Origin: Candidatus Peregrinibacteria bacterium GW2011_GWF2_38_29
GTDB lineage: Bacteria; Patescibacteriota; Gracilibacteria; UBA1369; UBA12463
DNA length: 64,000 bases
Assembly: GCA_000992695.1 (NCBI GenBank)
Contig: LBUS01000006.1
Coordinates: 34,076 to 98,075 of the forward strand
Direction of reading: 5' to 3'
Every line of letters starts with the position of its first letter. Positions within the stretch are counted from its first letter, which is position 1. A program made the translations under genes and the position numbers. The notes below the pieces were generated by a model. It had not been told where the DNA came from. It saw only the letters and a program-made list of their open reading frames with translations, and did no database searches. Of the stretch, positions 8,269 to 17,613 are shown piece after piece.

Positions 8269-9801
8269 ATGGAATTAAATATAATACTGTTGGTCACAGG
8301 TTTACTCGCAGGTTTTATAACCGGAGAAGTTCTAACTCCAAAGAAAAAAATTAATATAGCGGAAACGCGACACAAAGCGGATAAAGCCGTTGAATTAGCG
8401 AAAGAAAAAGCCCTTCAAATAAGGGAAAAAGCGAGGACGCAAACCGACGAGGCAAGAACTAAAACAACAGAAAATTCAAAAACGTATGAATTGTTTTTAA
8501 AAGATCTTGAAAAATCGGTAAAGATAAAAGAAGAAGCTTCGAGTAAAAGAGAAAAAAGACTTGAGGAGTTAAAGCTCCAAGCCGCGCAAGAGGATGAAAA
8601 GTTGATTTCAATACAGAAAAAACACGAAGAAATAAAACTGGATCAAGTTAAAACTCTTTCAAATAAGGCGGGCAAAAGCGTGGAGGATGTTAAAAACCAA
8701 CTCGTAAAAAGTTTTGAGGAGGGGCTTCAAGCGGAAAATATAGATAAATTAAAGAGACTCGAGAGTTATTACGGAGAAATTGCAGAGAAATACGCGAAAA
8801 ACATGATACTCGAGACTATGCAAAGGGTGGCAATGGACACTTCGACTGAAAAGAAAAACGTACAAATTTACGTACCAAAAGACGGCTTAAAAGCTGAACT
8901 TGTTGGAAGAACAGGTGAAAATATTAAAGAACTTGAGAGCTTGGTAGAGGTCAGCATTGTGTTTAATGATTTTCCAGATACGATTTCGGTTTCATCCTAT
9001 AGTTTATTGCAAAGACACATAGCGGAAATCGCGATAACAAGATTGTTCGAAAGTAGAAGAAGAATAGATGTGAAAATGGTGCAGGAGGCTGTGAAATTCG
9101 CGACCGCGGAAGTTGATAAAGATGTTTATAAGCTCGGACTTGATGCTATAAAAAAACTTGGCATAAAAAGAGCGTTTCATCCGGATTTGGTGAAGATAGT
9201 TGGAAGACTTTATTTCAGAACAAGTTACGGCCAAAACATTATGCGCCATTCTATGGAGGTTACATATCTTGCAAATATGATAAGTGACGAGCTTGGTTTA
9301 GATGGAGAAACATGCCGAATAGCGGGATTCTTGCACGACCTCGGAAAAGCAATAGATCAAGACCCGGGAGTGACAGGTGGCCACGATTTTATTACAAAAG
9401 AATTGATGACAAAATACGGATTTTCGGAAGATGAAATCCATGCGGCATGGGCGCATCACGAGTCTGAGCCTGCAAGAACTCCGGAAGCAATGGTGATTAA
9501 AGCAGCAGACGCGATTTCAGCCGGAAGGCCTGGTGCAAGACAAGAATCTATAGGTAGATATATTGAAAGGATTAAAGCTTTGGAAGAAATCCCGGGAAGG
9601 TTTAATGGTGTTAAAAGAGCATTCGCGATATCAGCAGGGCGCGAAGTTAGAGTGCTTGTTGATGCGCAAACTTTAAAAGATGAGGATCTTGCCGGACTTG
9701 CAAAAACCGTCGCAGAGACCATAGAAAGCGAGGTTGGTTATCCCGGAAAAGTAAAAATTAACGTGATCAGAAGAACTCAAACTTCTGAATATACAAGATA
9801 A
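8269..9801 (+). CDS. rny: ribonuclease Y
   Basis: 510 residues, the normal size for the membrane-tethered endoribonuclease that starts mRNA decay. Order of parts: an N-terminal membrane helix (IILLVTGLLAGFITGEVL), a long charged coiled coil to about residue 190, a KH RNA-binding domain (GLKAELVGRTGENIKELE), and an HD phosphohydrolase domain with MRHSMEVTYLA near 325 and AGFLHDLGKAID near 355, giving the His-Asp metal site. Followed by the YtxH-like gene after 21 bases. Confidence 0.96.
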   Translation: MELNIILLVTGLLAGFITGEVLTPKKKINIAETRHKADKAVELAKEKALQIREKARTQTDEARTKTTENSKTYELFLKDLEKSVKIKEEASSKREKRLEELKLQAAQEDEKLISIQKKHEEIKLDQVKTLSNKAGKSVEDVKNQLVKSFEEGLQAENIDKLKRLESYYGEIAEKYAKNMILETMQRVAMDTSTEKKNVQIYVPKDGLKAELVGRTGENIKELESLVEVSIVFNDFPDTISVSSYSLLQRHIAEIAITRLFESRRRIDVKMVQEAVKFATAEVDKDVYKLGLDAIKKLGIKRAFHPDLVKIVGRLYFRTSYGQNIMRHSMEVTYLANMISDELGLDGETCRIAGFLHDLGKAIDQDPGVTGGHDFITKELMTKYGFSEDEIHAAWAHHESEPARTPEAMVIKAADAISAGRPGARQESIGRYIERIKALEEIPGRFNGVKRAFAISAGREVRVLVDAQTLKDEDLAGLAKTVAETIESEVGYPGKVKINVIRRTQTSEYTR

Positions 9802-9822
9802 AAAAAATAACCCTCACAAAAA

Positions 9823-10062
9823 ATGGCAGACGAAAAAGACTCAGAAGGTATAGTTGATAAATTCATTTTAGGGGCGCTTATCGGTGGAGCAATTGGATCG
9901 GTATTAGGCGTAGCTCTTGCTCCAAAATCAGGCAAGGAGAACAGAAAAACAATCTTCAAAAAATATAAAGAAATAAAAAATAATTTATTGGGCGGCAGAG
10001 AACATCAAGGCGTTAAAGAAGAATCGGTGCAAGAAATAGCTCAAAAACAAGAAGAGGAATAA
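9823..10062 (+). CDS. YtxH-like small membrane protein
   Basis: 79 residues: an acidic start, one Gly/Ala-rich hydrophobic segment (ILGALIGGAIGSVLGVALAP), then KSGKENRKTI and a charged tail rich in Glu and Gln. The GGAIG..LGVALAPKSGKE.R pattern is that of the YtxH family of general stress proteins. Function of the family is poorly known. It sits between rny and the VanW gene, 13 bases from the latter, in one likely operon. CCCTCAC lies where a ribosome site is expected. Confidence 0.7.
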   Translation: MADEKDSEGIVDKFILGALIGGAIGSVLGVALAPKSGKENRKTIFKKYKEIKNNLLGGREHQGVKEESVQEIAQKQEEE

Positions 10063-10075
10063 ACACAGCTTTATT

Positions 10076-11881
10076 ATGAGCAGAAAATTAAAAGTGGCAA
10101 AATACGTTGGAGCCATTTTGATAATTTTAATGATTGTCGCGGCGGTTATCTTCGGAGGCAAGCCGTCATATGTGATTGCGGGAGTTTTAGTCGAAGATGT
10201 TAATTCGGCGCAGAAACAAGAGGAAATAGCGGTTAAGGTTAAAAACTTTCAGGATAAAAAAATACAAATTACATACAATGATAAAGCGGTTTATATCTCC
10301 CCTTCTGATATTGGCGCAGAAATAGATTTAAACGAAACGATTAATAAGTTAAGACGGTCAAATCGCATAGGGTTTTTCGTGGATCCGATTTATACGCCAC
10401 TCGAAAATAAATTTGATCAGGCGAAATTAACAGATTTTATAAAAAATGAATTCAAGGACGATATAAGAGAAATGAAAGAGGCGCGTATTGTTGTTAATAA
10501 GGGCAACTTCGAGATCGTAAAAGAACAAGAGGGTTCAAAGTTAGACGAAAAAAAATTGGCGGACGATATAAAAAGTAAGCTCGAAAAGGCCTCGGAAGAA
10601 ATTATAAATTTAAATTTTATAAAAACACCACCAACCATTTTATCAGAAGATTTAAGCGTAAATTTTGAAAGAATTAAAACGGCGCTTGGCAAGAGTATCG
10701 CAGTCAAATACGACCAAAAGCCATATCCGTTTTATCCAAAAACTTTTTTAGACGCAGTGTTTTTTCAAAAAGAATATAAGTTAATAACGGACGATGCTGT
10801 GGCCGGTCAATTTGTGGGATCGGGAATTAAAATTAAGTTAAATTCAGAGCTTGTTAAAAAATCTTTCATTACAAATATAGCGCAAGAAATAGACAAAAAA
10901 GCCAATCCGGTAAAAATTTATAAAGATAAAAGCGAGAAGATTGTTATTGAAGGACACGGCGATGTTGGCGAAGAGGTTGATCAGGACAAATTAATAGAAT
11001 TGCTCGAAATTGCAATGAATGAAAATGTACAAATTGTAAAAATTCCGATAATCCAGACCAGTCCGGAAGTCTCAATCTCTGAAGATCTGCAAGCGCTTGG
11101 CATAAAAGAGCTTATTGGCACAGGGCATACCTCTTATTACAATTCACCAAAAAATAGAATTCATAATATTGCGAACGGAGTCGCAAAATTCAACGGCGTT
11201 TTGATTAAGCCTGATGAAATTTTTTCTTTTAACAAAACTCTTGGGCGCGTCGATGAAACAACCGGATATTTAAAAGAATTGGTTATTAGACCGGAAGGAA
11301 CAGTGCCGGAATATGGTGGCGGGCTTTGCCAAGTTTCAAGCACAATGTATAGAGCCGCGATATACGCAGGCTTGCCGATCATTGAAAGATCCCCTCATTC
11401 TTATGCAGTTACTTATTATTCGCAAATTGGTGGGCACGGGCTTGATGCAACGATTTATCCGGGCGTGCACGATTTAAAGTTTAAAAACGACACAGGGGCG
11501 CATATTCTCGTCCAATCTTATACAGACAGCCTTGAAGCATATTACAAATTTTACGGAACCTCAGACGGAAGAAAGGTTGCCATGGACGGACCTTATCTGG
11601 GCAATTATAAGGATGCTTTAAAGGAAGAAATTATAAAAACCGTCAGTTTGGCGCCCGGCGAGAAAAAAATGATTGAGCACGCAGGAAAAGGCTTTGACGC
11701 GGTTTGGTATCGAACGATAACTTATATAAGCGGTCTCAGTTCAAAAGAGACGATTTTTAGCCAATATAGACCAACGGCAAACAGATATAACGTTGGATAT
11801 ACAGCCGAAGAATTAGCGCAACAGGCTGCGCAAAATACACAAGGGGCTTTGCCGATCAAGACTGGAGAGTTTAAAGATTAA
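10076..11881 (+). CDS. VanW-family cell-wall protein
   Basis: 601 residues. An N-terminal membrane anchor (about 8-26, YVGAILIILMIVAAVIFGG) is followed by two YoaR-like putative peptidoglycan-binding repeats and, from about residue 345, a VanW domain with FNGVLIKPDEIFSFN, LCQVSSTMYRAAIYAGL and ERSPHSYAV. The family is linked to the Gram-positive envelope and glycopeptide resistance clusters, but its reaction is not settled. Here the architecture predicts a membrane-anchored envelope protein. It overlaps the convergent transporter gene by 11 bases. Confidence 0.88.
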   Translation: MSRKLKVAKYVGAILIILMIVAAVIFGGKPSYVIAGVLVEDVNSAQKQEEIAVKVKNFQDKKIQITYNDKAVYISPSDIGAEIDLNETINKLRRSNRIGFFVDPIYTPLENKFDQAKLTDFIKNEFKDDIREMKEARIVVNKGNFEIVKEQEGSKLDEKKLADDIKSKLEKASEEIINLNFIKTPPTILSEDLSVNFERIKTALGKSIAVKYDQKPYPFYPKTFLDAVFFQKEYKLITDDAVAGQFVGSGIKIKLNSELVKKSFITNIAQEIDKKANPVKIYKDKSEKIVIEGHGDVGEEVDQDKLIELLEIAMNENVQIVKIPIIQTSPEVSISEDLQALGIKELIGTGHTSYYNSPKNRIHNIANGVAKFNGVLIKPDEIFSFNKTLGRVDETTGYLKELVIRPEGTVPEYGGGLCQVSSTMYRAAIYAGLPIIERSPHSYAVTYYSQIGGHGLDATIYPGVHDLKFKNDTGAHILVQSYTDSLEAYYKFYGTSDGRKVAMDGPYLGNYKDALKEEIIKTVSLAPGEKKMIEHAGKGFDAVWYRTITYISGLSSKETIFSQYRPTANRYNVGYTAEELAQQAAQNTQGALPIKTGEFKD

Positions 11882-12764
11882 GGAGCGCAATCCCCGCAAG
11901 ATTAATTAAAAGTGCGCAGATTTTTAAGACGACGTTCCTTTTATCCAAATCTTCCCGAAGGTCGACTTTTATAAATAGTGCAAAAACAATAACTAAAATA
12001 AAAACAAAGATTGATTGGAACCCTTCCATGGCATAAACAAGCGCAACTTTACCAAGAGAAAGCGCCCAAACATTTAGCAAGGTGCCGATAATCCCAATTA
12101 CGATTGCCGCAAGAATAATAAGAACGGTTTTGGTGTTAAAAGTTTTCATTTCCGCGGCATGAATATCGCGGATTTTTTTAAAAAAGAAAAATGGGATAGC
12201 AAGTAGCATGCCGATTATATGTGTATAAATAAACAAATTTATTGTACCGATTTCTTGAGAGACATGCCGCACAGCGGTTCCATATATTGCAAATCCAACG
12301 CAAGAAAGCGCCATCCACCAAAAAGCTTTTGAAAATTTAACAATACCTTTACCAAATTTCATCGAAGCCAAAACGATCCCAAATGTGAGCATGCAAAATG
12401 CGATTATTTGATTATTTGTCAGAGTCTCCCCTATCGTGAAGTAAGCCATTATCAGGCTAAAAAGAGGAATCAAAACCCATAAAATATTTATTCTCGAAAC
12501 GTCTTCTATCTGCATCGCTTTAACATATGGGAATAAAGCTGCAAATTCAAAAGCGGTTGCAAGCAATATCCATAAAAATTGACTCATCGTTGGTATGTAC
12601 AAGCCAAAAAACGGGATTAACACTACGCTAGCTCCTCCAATAAGAAACATCCAAATACAATATATGTAAGGATTTTTTATTTTATTTGTGAGTATAAATT
12701 TATCGCCAATGCTTCCAAAAGCCCAAACGAGATGCGATGAAATTGCAATAAAAATCCAATTCAT
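11871..12764 (-). CDS. EamA/DMT-superfamily transporter
   Basis: 297 residues with about ten hydrophobic helices arranged as two five-helix halves, the drug/metabolite transporter plan. It starts MNWIFIAISSHLVWAFGSIG and has typical segments AMQIEDVSRINILWVLIPLF and GKVALVYAMEGFQSIFVF. The substrate cannot be inferred. Upstream on its strand lies the multi-hairpin element at 12821-12966, which could be in its 5' leader. Confidence 0.85.
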   Translation of the reverse strand: MNWIFIAISSHLVWAFGSIGDKFILTNKIKNPYIYCIWMFLIGGASVVLIPFFGLYIPTMSQFLWILLATAFEFAALFPYVKAMQIEDVSRINILWVLIPLFSLIMAYFTIGETLTNNQIIAFCMLTFGIVLASMKFGKGIVKFSKAFWWMALSCVGFAIYGTAVRHVSQEIGTINLFIYTHIIGMLLAIPFFFFKKIRDIHAAEMKTFNTKTVLIILAAIVIGIIGTLLNVWALSLGKVALVYAMEGFQSIFVFILVIVFALFIKVDLREDLDKRNVVLKICALLINLAGIALLNL

Positions 12765-12820
12765 AAGCGGATTCTACATAAATATACAAAAAATATCGAG
12801 GAAATGGATGAGCTTATAGG

Positions 12821-12966
12821 GGTTTGTCGGTTGGATGTTTCGAAGACAGTCGCGAGGTTGAGCGACCACGGTGTTTGGCTTTGCCAAACGAGCGAAACCG
12901 AGCGCTAGTGCATCTGTGCACGGTGGGCACAGAAAACGTGTCTGAGAAGCAGACAACCAGCAAACC
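12821..12966. other. 146-bp multi-hairpin element, unidentified
   Basis: Bounded by inverted arms GGTTTGTCGGTTG (12821-12833) and CAACCAGCAAACC (12954-12966), which pair at 11-12 of 13 positions. Inside are perfect stems 12849-12853/12862-12866, GTTTGGC/GCCAAAC (12873-12879/12883-12889), CTGTGC/GCACAG (12914-12919/12927-12932) and GTCTG/CAGAC (12940-12944/12950-12954). It is clearly richer in G+C than its flanks. It may be a structured RNA or a small non-autonomous mobile element; neither strand encodes a convincing protein. It fills most of the gap between the DMT transporter and the TPR gene. Confidence 0.7.
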
Positions 12967-12968
12967 TT

Positions 12969-13814
12969 CTACTTCCTCGGTTTCTTATGTTTTATTTTCT
13001 TCGAAACCGCCTTAAGATTCAAATTATTTTTATCAATTTTCAGTCCTTGATCAATCACTTCTTTTGCGCGATCAAGGTTCCCGAGCGAAACATACGCATC
13101 CGCAAGAGCCGCGTAAGAATCAGGATTATTTGGATCTAACGAGATTGCTTTATTGATATTTTCAATGGTGGCATCATAATTTCCCATCTCATGCGTAACG
13201 CGACCAATATTTAAAAATCTTTTTGGATTTGACGAATCAAGTTCTGCAGATTTAACATAAGCTTCACAAGATTCCGGATATCTTTGTTGCATATAAAACG
13301 CATTTCCAAGATTGCTATAAACAACGGCGTCGCCGCAGTTTATGCCAAGCAACTTTTTAAAAATCGCTTCCGCCTTCATAGGCAAATTCTTTTTCAAATA
13401 AATAACGCCAAGTCTAAGGTTTGCTTCAACATGGTTTTCATTGAACGATAAAGCCTTGATATAAGCCTTTTCCGCCTCATCTACGTAATCTTTCTTAAAG
13501 GCTTTTTCACCTGCCAAAAAATATTTCTCCATTTCTTTTTGATCATCGGTTTCAAGCCTTGGTTGAACGGTTTCATTCCCAATAACAGCCGCAGGGCAAT
13601 GCGCAGCATCAGGCGCGGAAGTTTCAACAGGGATATTTATAAAAGACTTGTTTTGCTTTTTAAATCGCGAAAAAATATATTTTTCTCCATAAGCAAAAAG
13701 TTTTTGACCGCTTCCTGTAAAAAACCACAAGTTTTTATTGAGCCTTTGGCGTCTTATAAATATTAAAACAAGTCCCAAAACAGAAAATATCGCAAGTAAA
13801 ATATAAATAAGCAT
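12969..13814 (-). CDS. membrane-anchored TPR protein
   Basis: 281 residues. An N-terminal membrane helix (MLIYILLAIFSVLGLVLIFI) is followed by a basic stretch, a linker and about five tetratricopeptide repeats from residue 95 on, with typical A-x-Y-x-x-A-L and P-x-x-x-x-x-Y patterns (YIKALSFNENHVEANLRLG). It ends with a Lys-rich tail (KKIKHKKPRK). TPR arrays hold protein partners; the partner here is unknown. It is 5 bases downstream of ricT and may share its transcript. Confidence 0.85.
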   Translation of the reverse strand: MLIYILLAIFSVLGLVLIFIRRQRLNKNLWFFTGSGQKLFAYGEKYIFSRFKKQNKSFINIPVETSAPDAAHCPAAVIGNETVQPRLETDDQKEMEKYFLAGEKAFKKDYVDEAEKAYIKALSFNENHVEANLRLGVIYLKKNLPMKAEAIFKKLLGINCGDAVVYSNLGNAFYMQQRYPESCEAYVKSAELDSSNPKRFLNIGRVTHEMGNYDATIENINKAISLDPNNPDSYAALADAYVSLGNLDRAKEVIDQGLKIDKNNLNLKAVSKKIKHKKPRK

Positions 13815-13819
13815 ATTTT

Positions 13820-14695
13820 TTAAATTAATTCAGGCTCAGCTTCAGGGCTTTCAGAAGCCTGTTTTCTGCCCCCAGCAGGAGTCGAAAGTATTTTTTTAAT
13901 TTCCTTGTCTTCAATAACCATAAATTGTCCTTCGCGCGTGATGATCTTCACTTTTCTATTCAAAACATCAAGACCAATAACTTCAGCTTCATTGTCTTTT
14001 GTTGCGACAATGGTGCCAATTTCCGGCAATCCTTCTCTCATGCGATTATATTCTTCAACTTCAAATCTTAAACAGCAAAGCAATTTTCCACATACGCCTG
14101 ATAATTTGCTTCCGCCTTTTCCTTCAAGTCCCTGCACTCTAACCATTTCCATGGTGATGCTTAGCAATTTATCCATCCAGCTTTTACAGCAAACGCGCTT
14201 TCCGCATTTTCCGCATGTAGCAAGCATTCTTGCGCGATCCCTAGGTCCAACTTGATGTAAGTGAATTTGTTTTTTAAATTGACCGGCGAGTATTTTCACA
14301 AGTTCGCGAAAATCAACGCGTTCATCAGCTGTGAATAAAAATGCGAGACGTTTTCCATCAAAAGAAAACGACGCGTCAAAAACATGCATATTCAAATTTA
14401 ATTCCGTGACTTTATCGCAGCACATCATAACCGCTTCAGCTTTTCTTTCTTCGTGCGATTCGATTTTTTGCAAATCGTGAGAAGTGGCTTTTCTAAGCAC
14501 ACAAGCGTTTTTCATCAATTTCTCGGCATCAGAGGCGGGCCCAATATAATTTATTTTTCCGGCATCTTCAGAGCCTTCGTCGTCGCGATAGATTATTATA
14601 TCGCCCGCAGAGTAATCAGCATCATCCTTTTCCGTGCACGGAATTTCAATAAGGTTTTTCTTAAAAAACGAAATTATGTGAAATGTATTTTTCAT
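13820..14695 (-). CDS. ricT: RicT/YaaT PSP1-domain protein
   Basis: 291 residues of the PSP1 family. The Cys clusters CGKCGKRVCC near residue 160 and VCGKLLCCLRF near 203 match those that hold an iron-sulfur cluster in the Bacillus RicA-RicF-RicT complex, which acts with RNase Y in mRNA maturation. The stop of the upstream holB overlaps its ATG by four bases, and the holB-yaaT order is as in Firmicutes. RNase Y is present at 8269, which supports the same role. Confidence 0.88.
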   Translation of the reverse strand: MKNTFHIISFFKKNLIEIPCTEKDDADYSAGDIIIYRDDEGSEDAGKINYIGPASDAEKLMKNACVLRKATSHDLQKIESHEERKAEAVMMCCDKVTELNLNMHVFDASFSFDGKRLAFLFTADERVDFRELVKILAGQFKKQIHLHQVGPRDRARMLATCGKCGKRVCCKSWMDKLLSITMEMVRVQGLEGKGGSKLSGVCGKLLCCLRFEVEEYNRMREGLPEIGTIVATKDNEAEVIGLDVLNRKVKIITREGQFMVIEDKEIKKILSTPAGGRKQASESPEAEPELI

Positions 14696-15594
14696 ATGTT
14701 TAGCATTAAATTTTCAAGCGCTAGCTTTGGGTTAATATTATGCTTTAAAAGGTAATTTGTATAATCTATTTTTTCCAAAACCTCGACATAAGGTTTTCGA
14801 TAAGGCGCGCCGGTTATCATCCTTGTACGGATTATATGCGTTAAAATATCCAGAATGTCTGCAATTTTTCTCGGATCATGTTCGGCTTCTTTTATATATA
14901 AAAATCTATCAAAAATGCTTTCATAATCAAGGAATCTTTGAAGGTCGGTATATAAAGTCTTATAATTTGATGCAAGTTGCGGGTCGTTGATAAGATCGAA
15001 CGCTACGCCGGGCTTGCCTAAGGCAAATTTGCTGATTTGCTCGATCGTCGCCGCATCAGTTTCCGGATACATATTCGTCAGGTGTTTTACCAAAACATCT
15101 TCAGGGCAGTGGTGAAATTTCAGAACTCTTACGCGTGAAAGAATTGTCGGCATAATGCTTTTTAAAAACAAAGTTGTAAAAAGAAAAATCGTGTTTGGCG
15201 GCGGCTCTTCAAGCGTTTTAAGCAAACAGTTTCCGGCCTCATCCACCATGCGTTCAATGTTTTCCGCAATAACAATTTTATATTTACTTGGTGCGCTCAA
15301 ATTAAGTCTATTTATCAATGCGCGAATTTCATCTATTTTTATCGATTCGCCATTATCTCGAAAAACAATTGTATCCGGATGCGCATTTTTCTCTATTTGA
15401 AGGCAAGTTTGGCATGTATGACAAAAGCTGTTTTCACACTGAAGAATATGCGCAAAGGTTTTTGCGACAGTAAATTTTCCGACCTTTTCCGGTCCGGCAA
15501 AAAGATACGCATGCGCAATATTGCCGGAAGTAATATCGTCTTCCAGGCCTTGCACAAGCTTTTCATGCCCTACAATTCTCCACGTGTATTTCAT
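14692..15594 (-). CDS. holB: DNA polymerase III delta' subunit
   Basis: 300 residues, clamp-loader AAA+ fold. Near residue 30 the P-loop reads AGPEKVGKFTVAK, with Phe where Thr or Ser normally follows GK, fitting the non-ATP-binding delta' subunit. A zinc-binding Cys set follows (CENSFCHTCQTC) and the sensor/arginine-finger region reads TILSRVRVLKFHHC. It works with the tau/gamma subunits to load the beta clamp (dnaN, at 5814). Overlaps ricT by four bases. Confidence 0.88.
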   Translation of the reverse strand: MKYTWRIVGHEKLVQGLEDDITSGNIAHAYLFAGPEKVGKFTVAKTFAHILQCENSFCHTCQTCLQIEKNAHPDTIVFRDNGESIKIDEIRALINRLNLSAPSKYKIVIAENIERMVDEAGNCLLKTLEEPPPNTIFLFTTLFLKSIMPTILSRVRVLKFHHCPEDVLVKHLTNMYPETDAATIEQISKFALGKPGVAFDLINDPQLASNYKTLYTDLQRFLDYESIFDRFLYIKEAEHDPRKIADILDILTHIIRTRMITGAPYRKPYVEVLEKIDYTNYLLKHNINPKLALENLMLNI

Positions 15595-15607
15595 ATTTTT
15601 TCAAACT

Positions 15608-16909
15608 TTATCCGATTTTTTGCCAAGTTTTTTCTTGTCTACAAAGAAGCTCATCAGCCTTTTCCGGATGTGCCATCAATGCTTTCACAAATCTTTCCAA
15701 GCGAACTTTATTTTGAGATCCTTTAACGAGTAAAATATCTTCTTTTTTTATTAAATCTTTTGCGAATTCAGCGGCAACCAAGGCTGAACTAAAAAAGCCG
15801 ACTTTGCTTTTGTCCAAGCCATTTTGAGTAGCTTCTTCTCCTGCAATTTTTGCAAATTCTCCAACGCAAAGCATAATGTCGGCGGTCTTCGCAGCATGCG
15901 CGCCAACCTCTTTATGATATTCCGGCGACGCCTCTCCTAACTCATTCATATTCCCAAAAACAAAGATTTTTCTCTTTGCTCCGGCAAGGTCTTTCATTGT
16001 ATTTAAAGCCGCAATCGTTGCCTCGGGAGATGCATTATAAGAGCTATCAATAATCACAGATCCATTGATTCCTTCAATCAAATTCATTCTCCCCGGTGGC
16101 GGGCAAAAATACTTCAAAGATTCGGCGATATCATTCATATAAAGACCGCATTCAAGCGCGCAAGCGATAACAGGTAAAAAGCAATAAACGTGCTGTTCTC
16201 CCAAAATCGGAACTTCAAATTTTGCGCGCAAATTCCCATAAACAGCAGTAAAAGAAATTCCACTTAAAGTCGTTTTAACGTCTTCAGCATGCAATTTCGC
16301 CTCTTTATTAAGCCCAAATCCAATGAATTTAATCCCCTTCTCGTCATGCAATTTTCCTTGAATTTCATATAATTTTTTCACACGATCATCATCAACATTA
16401 ATAATTGCGACCCCATTTTTTTTCAAATTTTTCACAATAATACTTTTTTCTTCATAAACTTCGTCAAGATTTTTAAATTGTCCCGGATTCAAGTGAACGG
16501 GCTTAACATTCGAAAAAATTGCAATATCCGGCTGAACAATTGCGGTCAAGTCTCGCATATCCCCGACCTTATCAACACCCATTTCCAAAATAAAGAAGTC
16601 AACTTTTTTTCGTGAAAAATAAGCATTATATTTCGCTTTCAAAATATTAATCATCCATAAAATCGGTGAAGAAAATCCCGCATCAGCCTCAAGAATCGTT
16701 AAAGGCAAGCCAAATTCCGTGTTGTAACTTTTTTTATTCGCAATCACGCTAAAGTGCGCTTCCAAAACTTTTTTTAAAGCGTCTTTTGTAGTTGTTTTTC
16801 CGGCACTACCTGTTACTCCAATAATTTTTGCATGCTTCAATCTCTTTAGCCTAACTTTGGTCAAAAAAACAAGCGCTCTATAAACAATATTTCTAAGTAT
16901 TTTTTTCAT
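15608..16909 (-). CDS. murF: UDP-MurNAc-tripeptide-D-Ala-D-Ala ligase
   Basis: 433 residues, full length for MurF, which adds the D-Ala-D-Ala dipeptide in the last cytoplasmic step of UDP-MurNAc-pentapeptide synthesis. Signs: P-loop IIGVTGSAGKTTTKDAL near residue 30, NTEFGLPLTIL, the metal/phosphate region FFILEMGVDKVGDM, the Asn/His segment SNVKPVHLNPG, and the C-terminal SYNASPEATIAAL and VFGNMNELGE. Mur ligase neighbours are absent here. It is followed at 13 bases by holB on the same strand. Confidence 0.93.
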   Translation of the reverse strand: MKKILRNIVYRALVFLTKVRLKRLKHAKIIGVTGSAGKTTTKDALKKVLEAHFSVIANKKSYNTEFGLPLTILEADAGFSSPILWMINILKAKYNAYFSRKKVDFFILEMGVDKVGDMRDLTAIVQPDIAIFSNVKPVHLNPGQFKNLDEVYEEKSIIVKNLKKNGVAIINVDDDRVKKLYEIQGKLHDEKGIKFIGFGLNKEAKLHAEDVKTTLSGISFTAVYGNLRAKFEVPILGEQHVYCFLPVIACALECGLYMNDIAESLKYFCPPPGRMNLIEGINGSVIIDSSYNASPEATIAALNTMKDLAGAKRKIFVFGNMNELGEASPEYHKEVGAHAAKTADIMLCVGEFAKIAGEEATQNGLDKSKVGFFSSALVAAEFAKDLIKKEDILLVKGSQNKVRLERFVKALMAHPEKADELLCRQEKTWQKIG

Positions 16910-16974
16910 AATTCAGGCTTTCATACTAGCACTTTTCAGCTTTTTAATCCACGTCGAAAATTCAAAAATTGAAC

Positions 16975-17019
16975 ATTGAAAATTGAATGTAAATTGGAGC
17001 TTGTGAATTGTAAATTTCT
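16975..17019. repeat. dispersed AT-rich intergenic repeat, copy 1
   Basis: ATTGAAAATTGAATGTAAAT plus TG (16975-16996), then, after a few variable bases, TTGTAAATTTCT to 17019. The same two blocks recur at 60441-60484. It lies between murF and rplT. Confidence 0.65.
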
Positions 17020-17024
17020 TCAGC

Positions 17025-17375
17025 CTACGCCTTCAAAACCTCTTCCACGACTTTCTTAAACGTACCAGGTTCGCTAAGCGCAATATCCGCCAGGACTTTT
17101 CTATCAAGCAAGATAGCTTTTTTGACTAGTCCATTTATGAATCGGCTGTAGTTGATGCCATTTTTCTTGCATTCAGCTTGCATTCTAACGATCCAAGTTG
17201 TGCGCATTTGGCGCTTCTTTTGTCTGCGACCAATATACGAATTCTGACCTTGTTTCATCAAAGCCATTTTTGCGAGTCCGTATTTTCTTGATCTACCTGA
17301 ACGAAAGCCTTTAGCAGCTTTTAAAATACTATTGTGACGTTTTTTTGTATGGACGCCTCCTTTTACTCTTGTCAT
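17025..17375 (-). CDS. rplT: 50S ribosomal protein L20
   Basis: 116 residues, standard length. Typical L20 signature: TRVKGGVHTKKRHNSILKAA, FRSGRSRKYGLAK, YIGRRQKKRQMRTTWIVRMQ and INYSRFINGLVKKA. It binds 23S rRNA early in large-subunit assembly. Last gene of the conserved infC-rpmI-rplT operon, 12 bases after rpmI. Confidence 0.98.
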   Translation of the reverse strand: MTRVKGGVHTKKRHNSILKAAKGFRSGRSRKYGLAKMALMKQGQNSYIGRRQKKRQMRTTWIVRMQAECKKNGINYSRFINGLVKKAILLDRKVLADIALSEPGTFKKVVEEVLKA

Positions 17376-17387
17376 ATTATTTTAGGT

Positions 17388-17585
17388 TTACTGATTATTT
17401 GGTAACAAAGCGCGGACAGCTTTCATGTCTGAAGGCATGCCAACAAGACCCTTTCTATAGGTCCTTTTTTGTCTTTTCGATTTTCCGAAAAGAAGGTGAT
17501 TTCTGCAAGGTTTCTTGAAAACCACTTTTTTCTTCGCAGTCATTCTCATTCTTTTTTTCGCTCCACTATGTGTTCTTTGCTTCAT
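17388..17585 (-). CDS. rpmI: 50S ribosomal protein L35
   Basis: 65 residues, very basic, with the L35 pattern KQRTHSGAKKRMRMTAKKKV and NHLLFGKSKRQKRTYRKG. Middle gene of infC-rpmI-rplT, 28 bases after infC. Confidence 0.97.
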   Translation of the reverse strand: MKQRTHSGAKKRMRMTAKKKVVFKKPCRNHLLFGKSKRQKRTYRKGLVGMPSDMKAVRALLPNNQ

Positions 17586-17613
17586 ATAATTTGAGTTTTT
17601 AATTAGTTTTAAG

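Noticed and set aside
12774..13015. Two overlapping open frames (60 and 63 codons) on opposite strands
   Set aside because: They are made by the hairpin element; composition and arms explain them better than a protein does.
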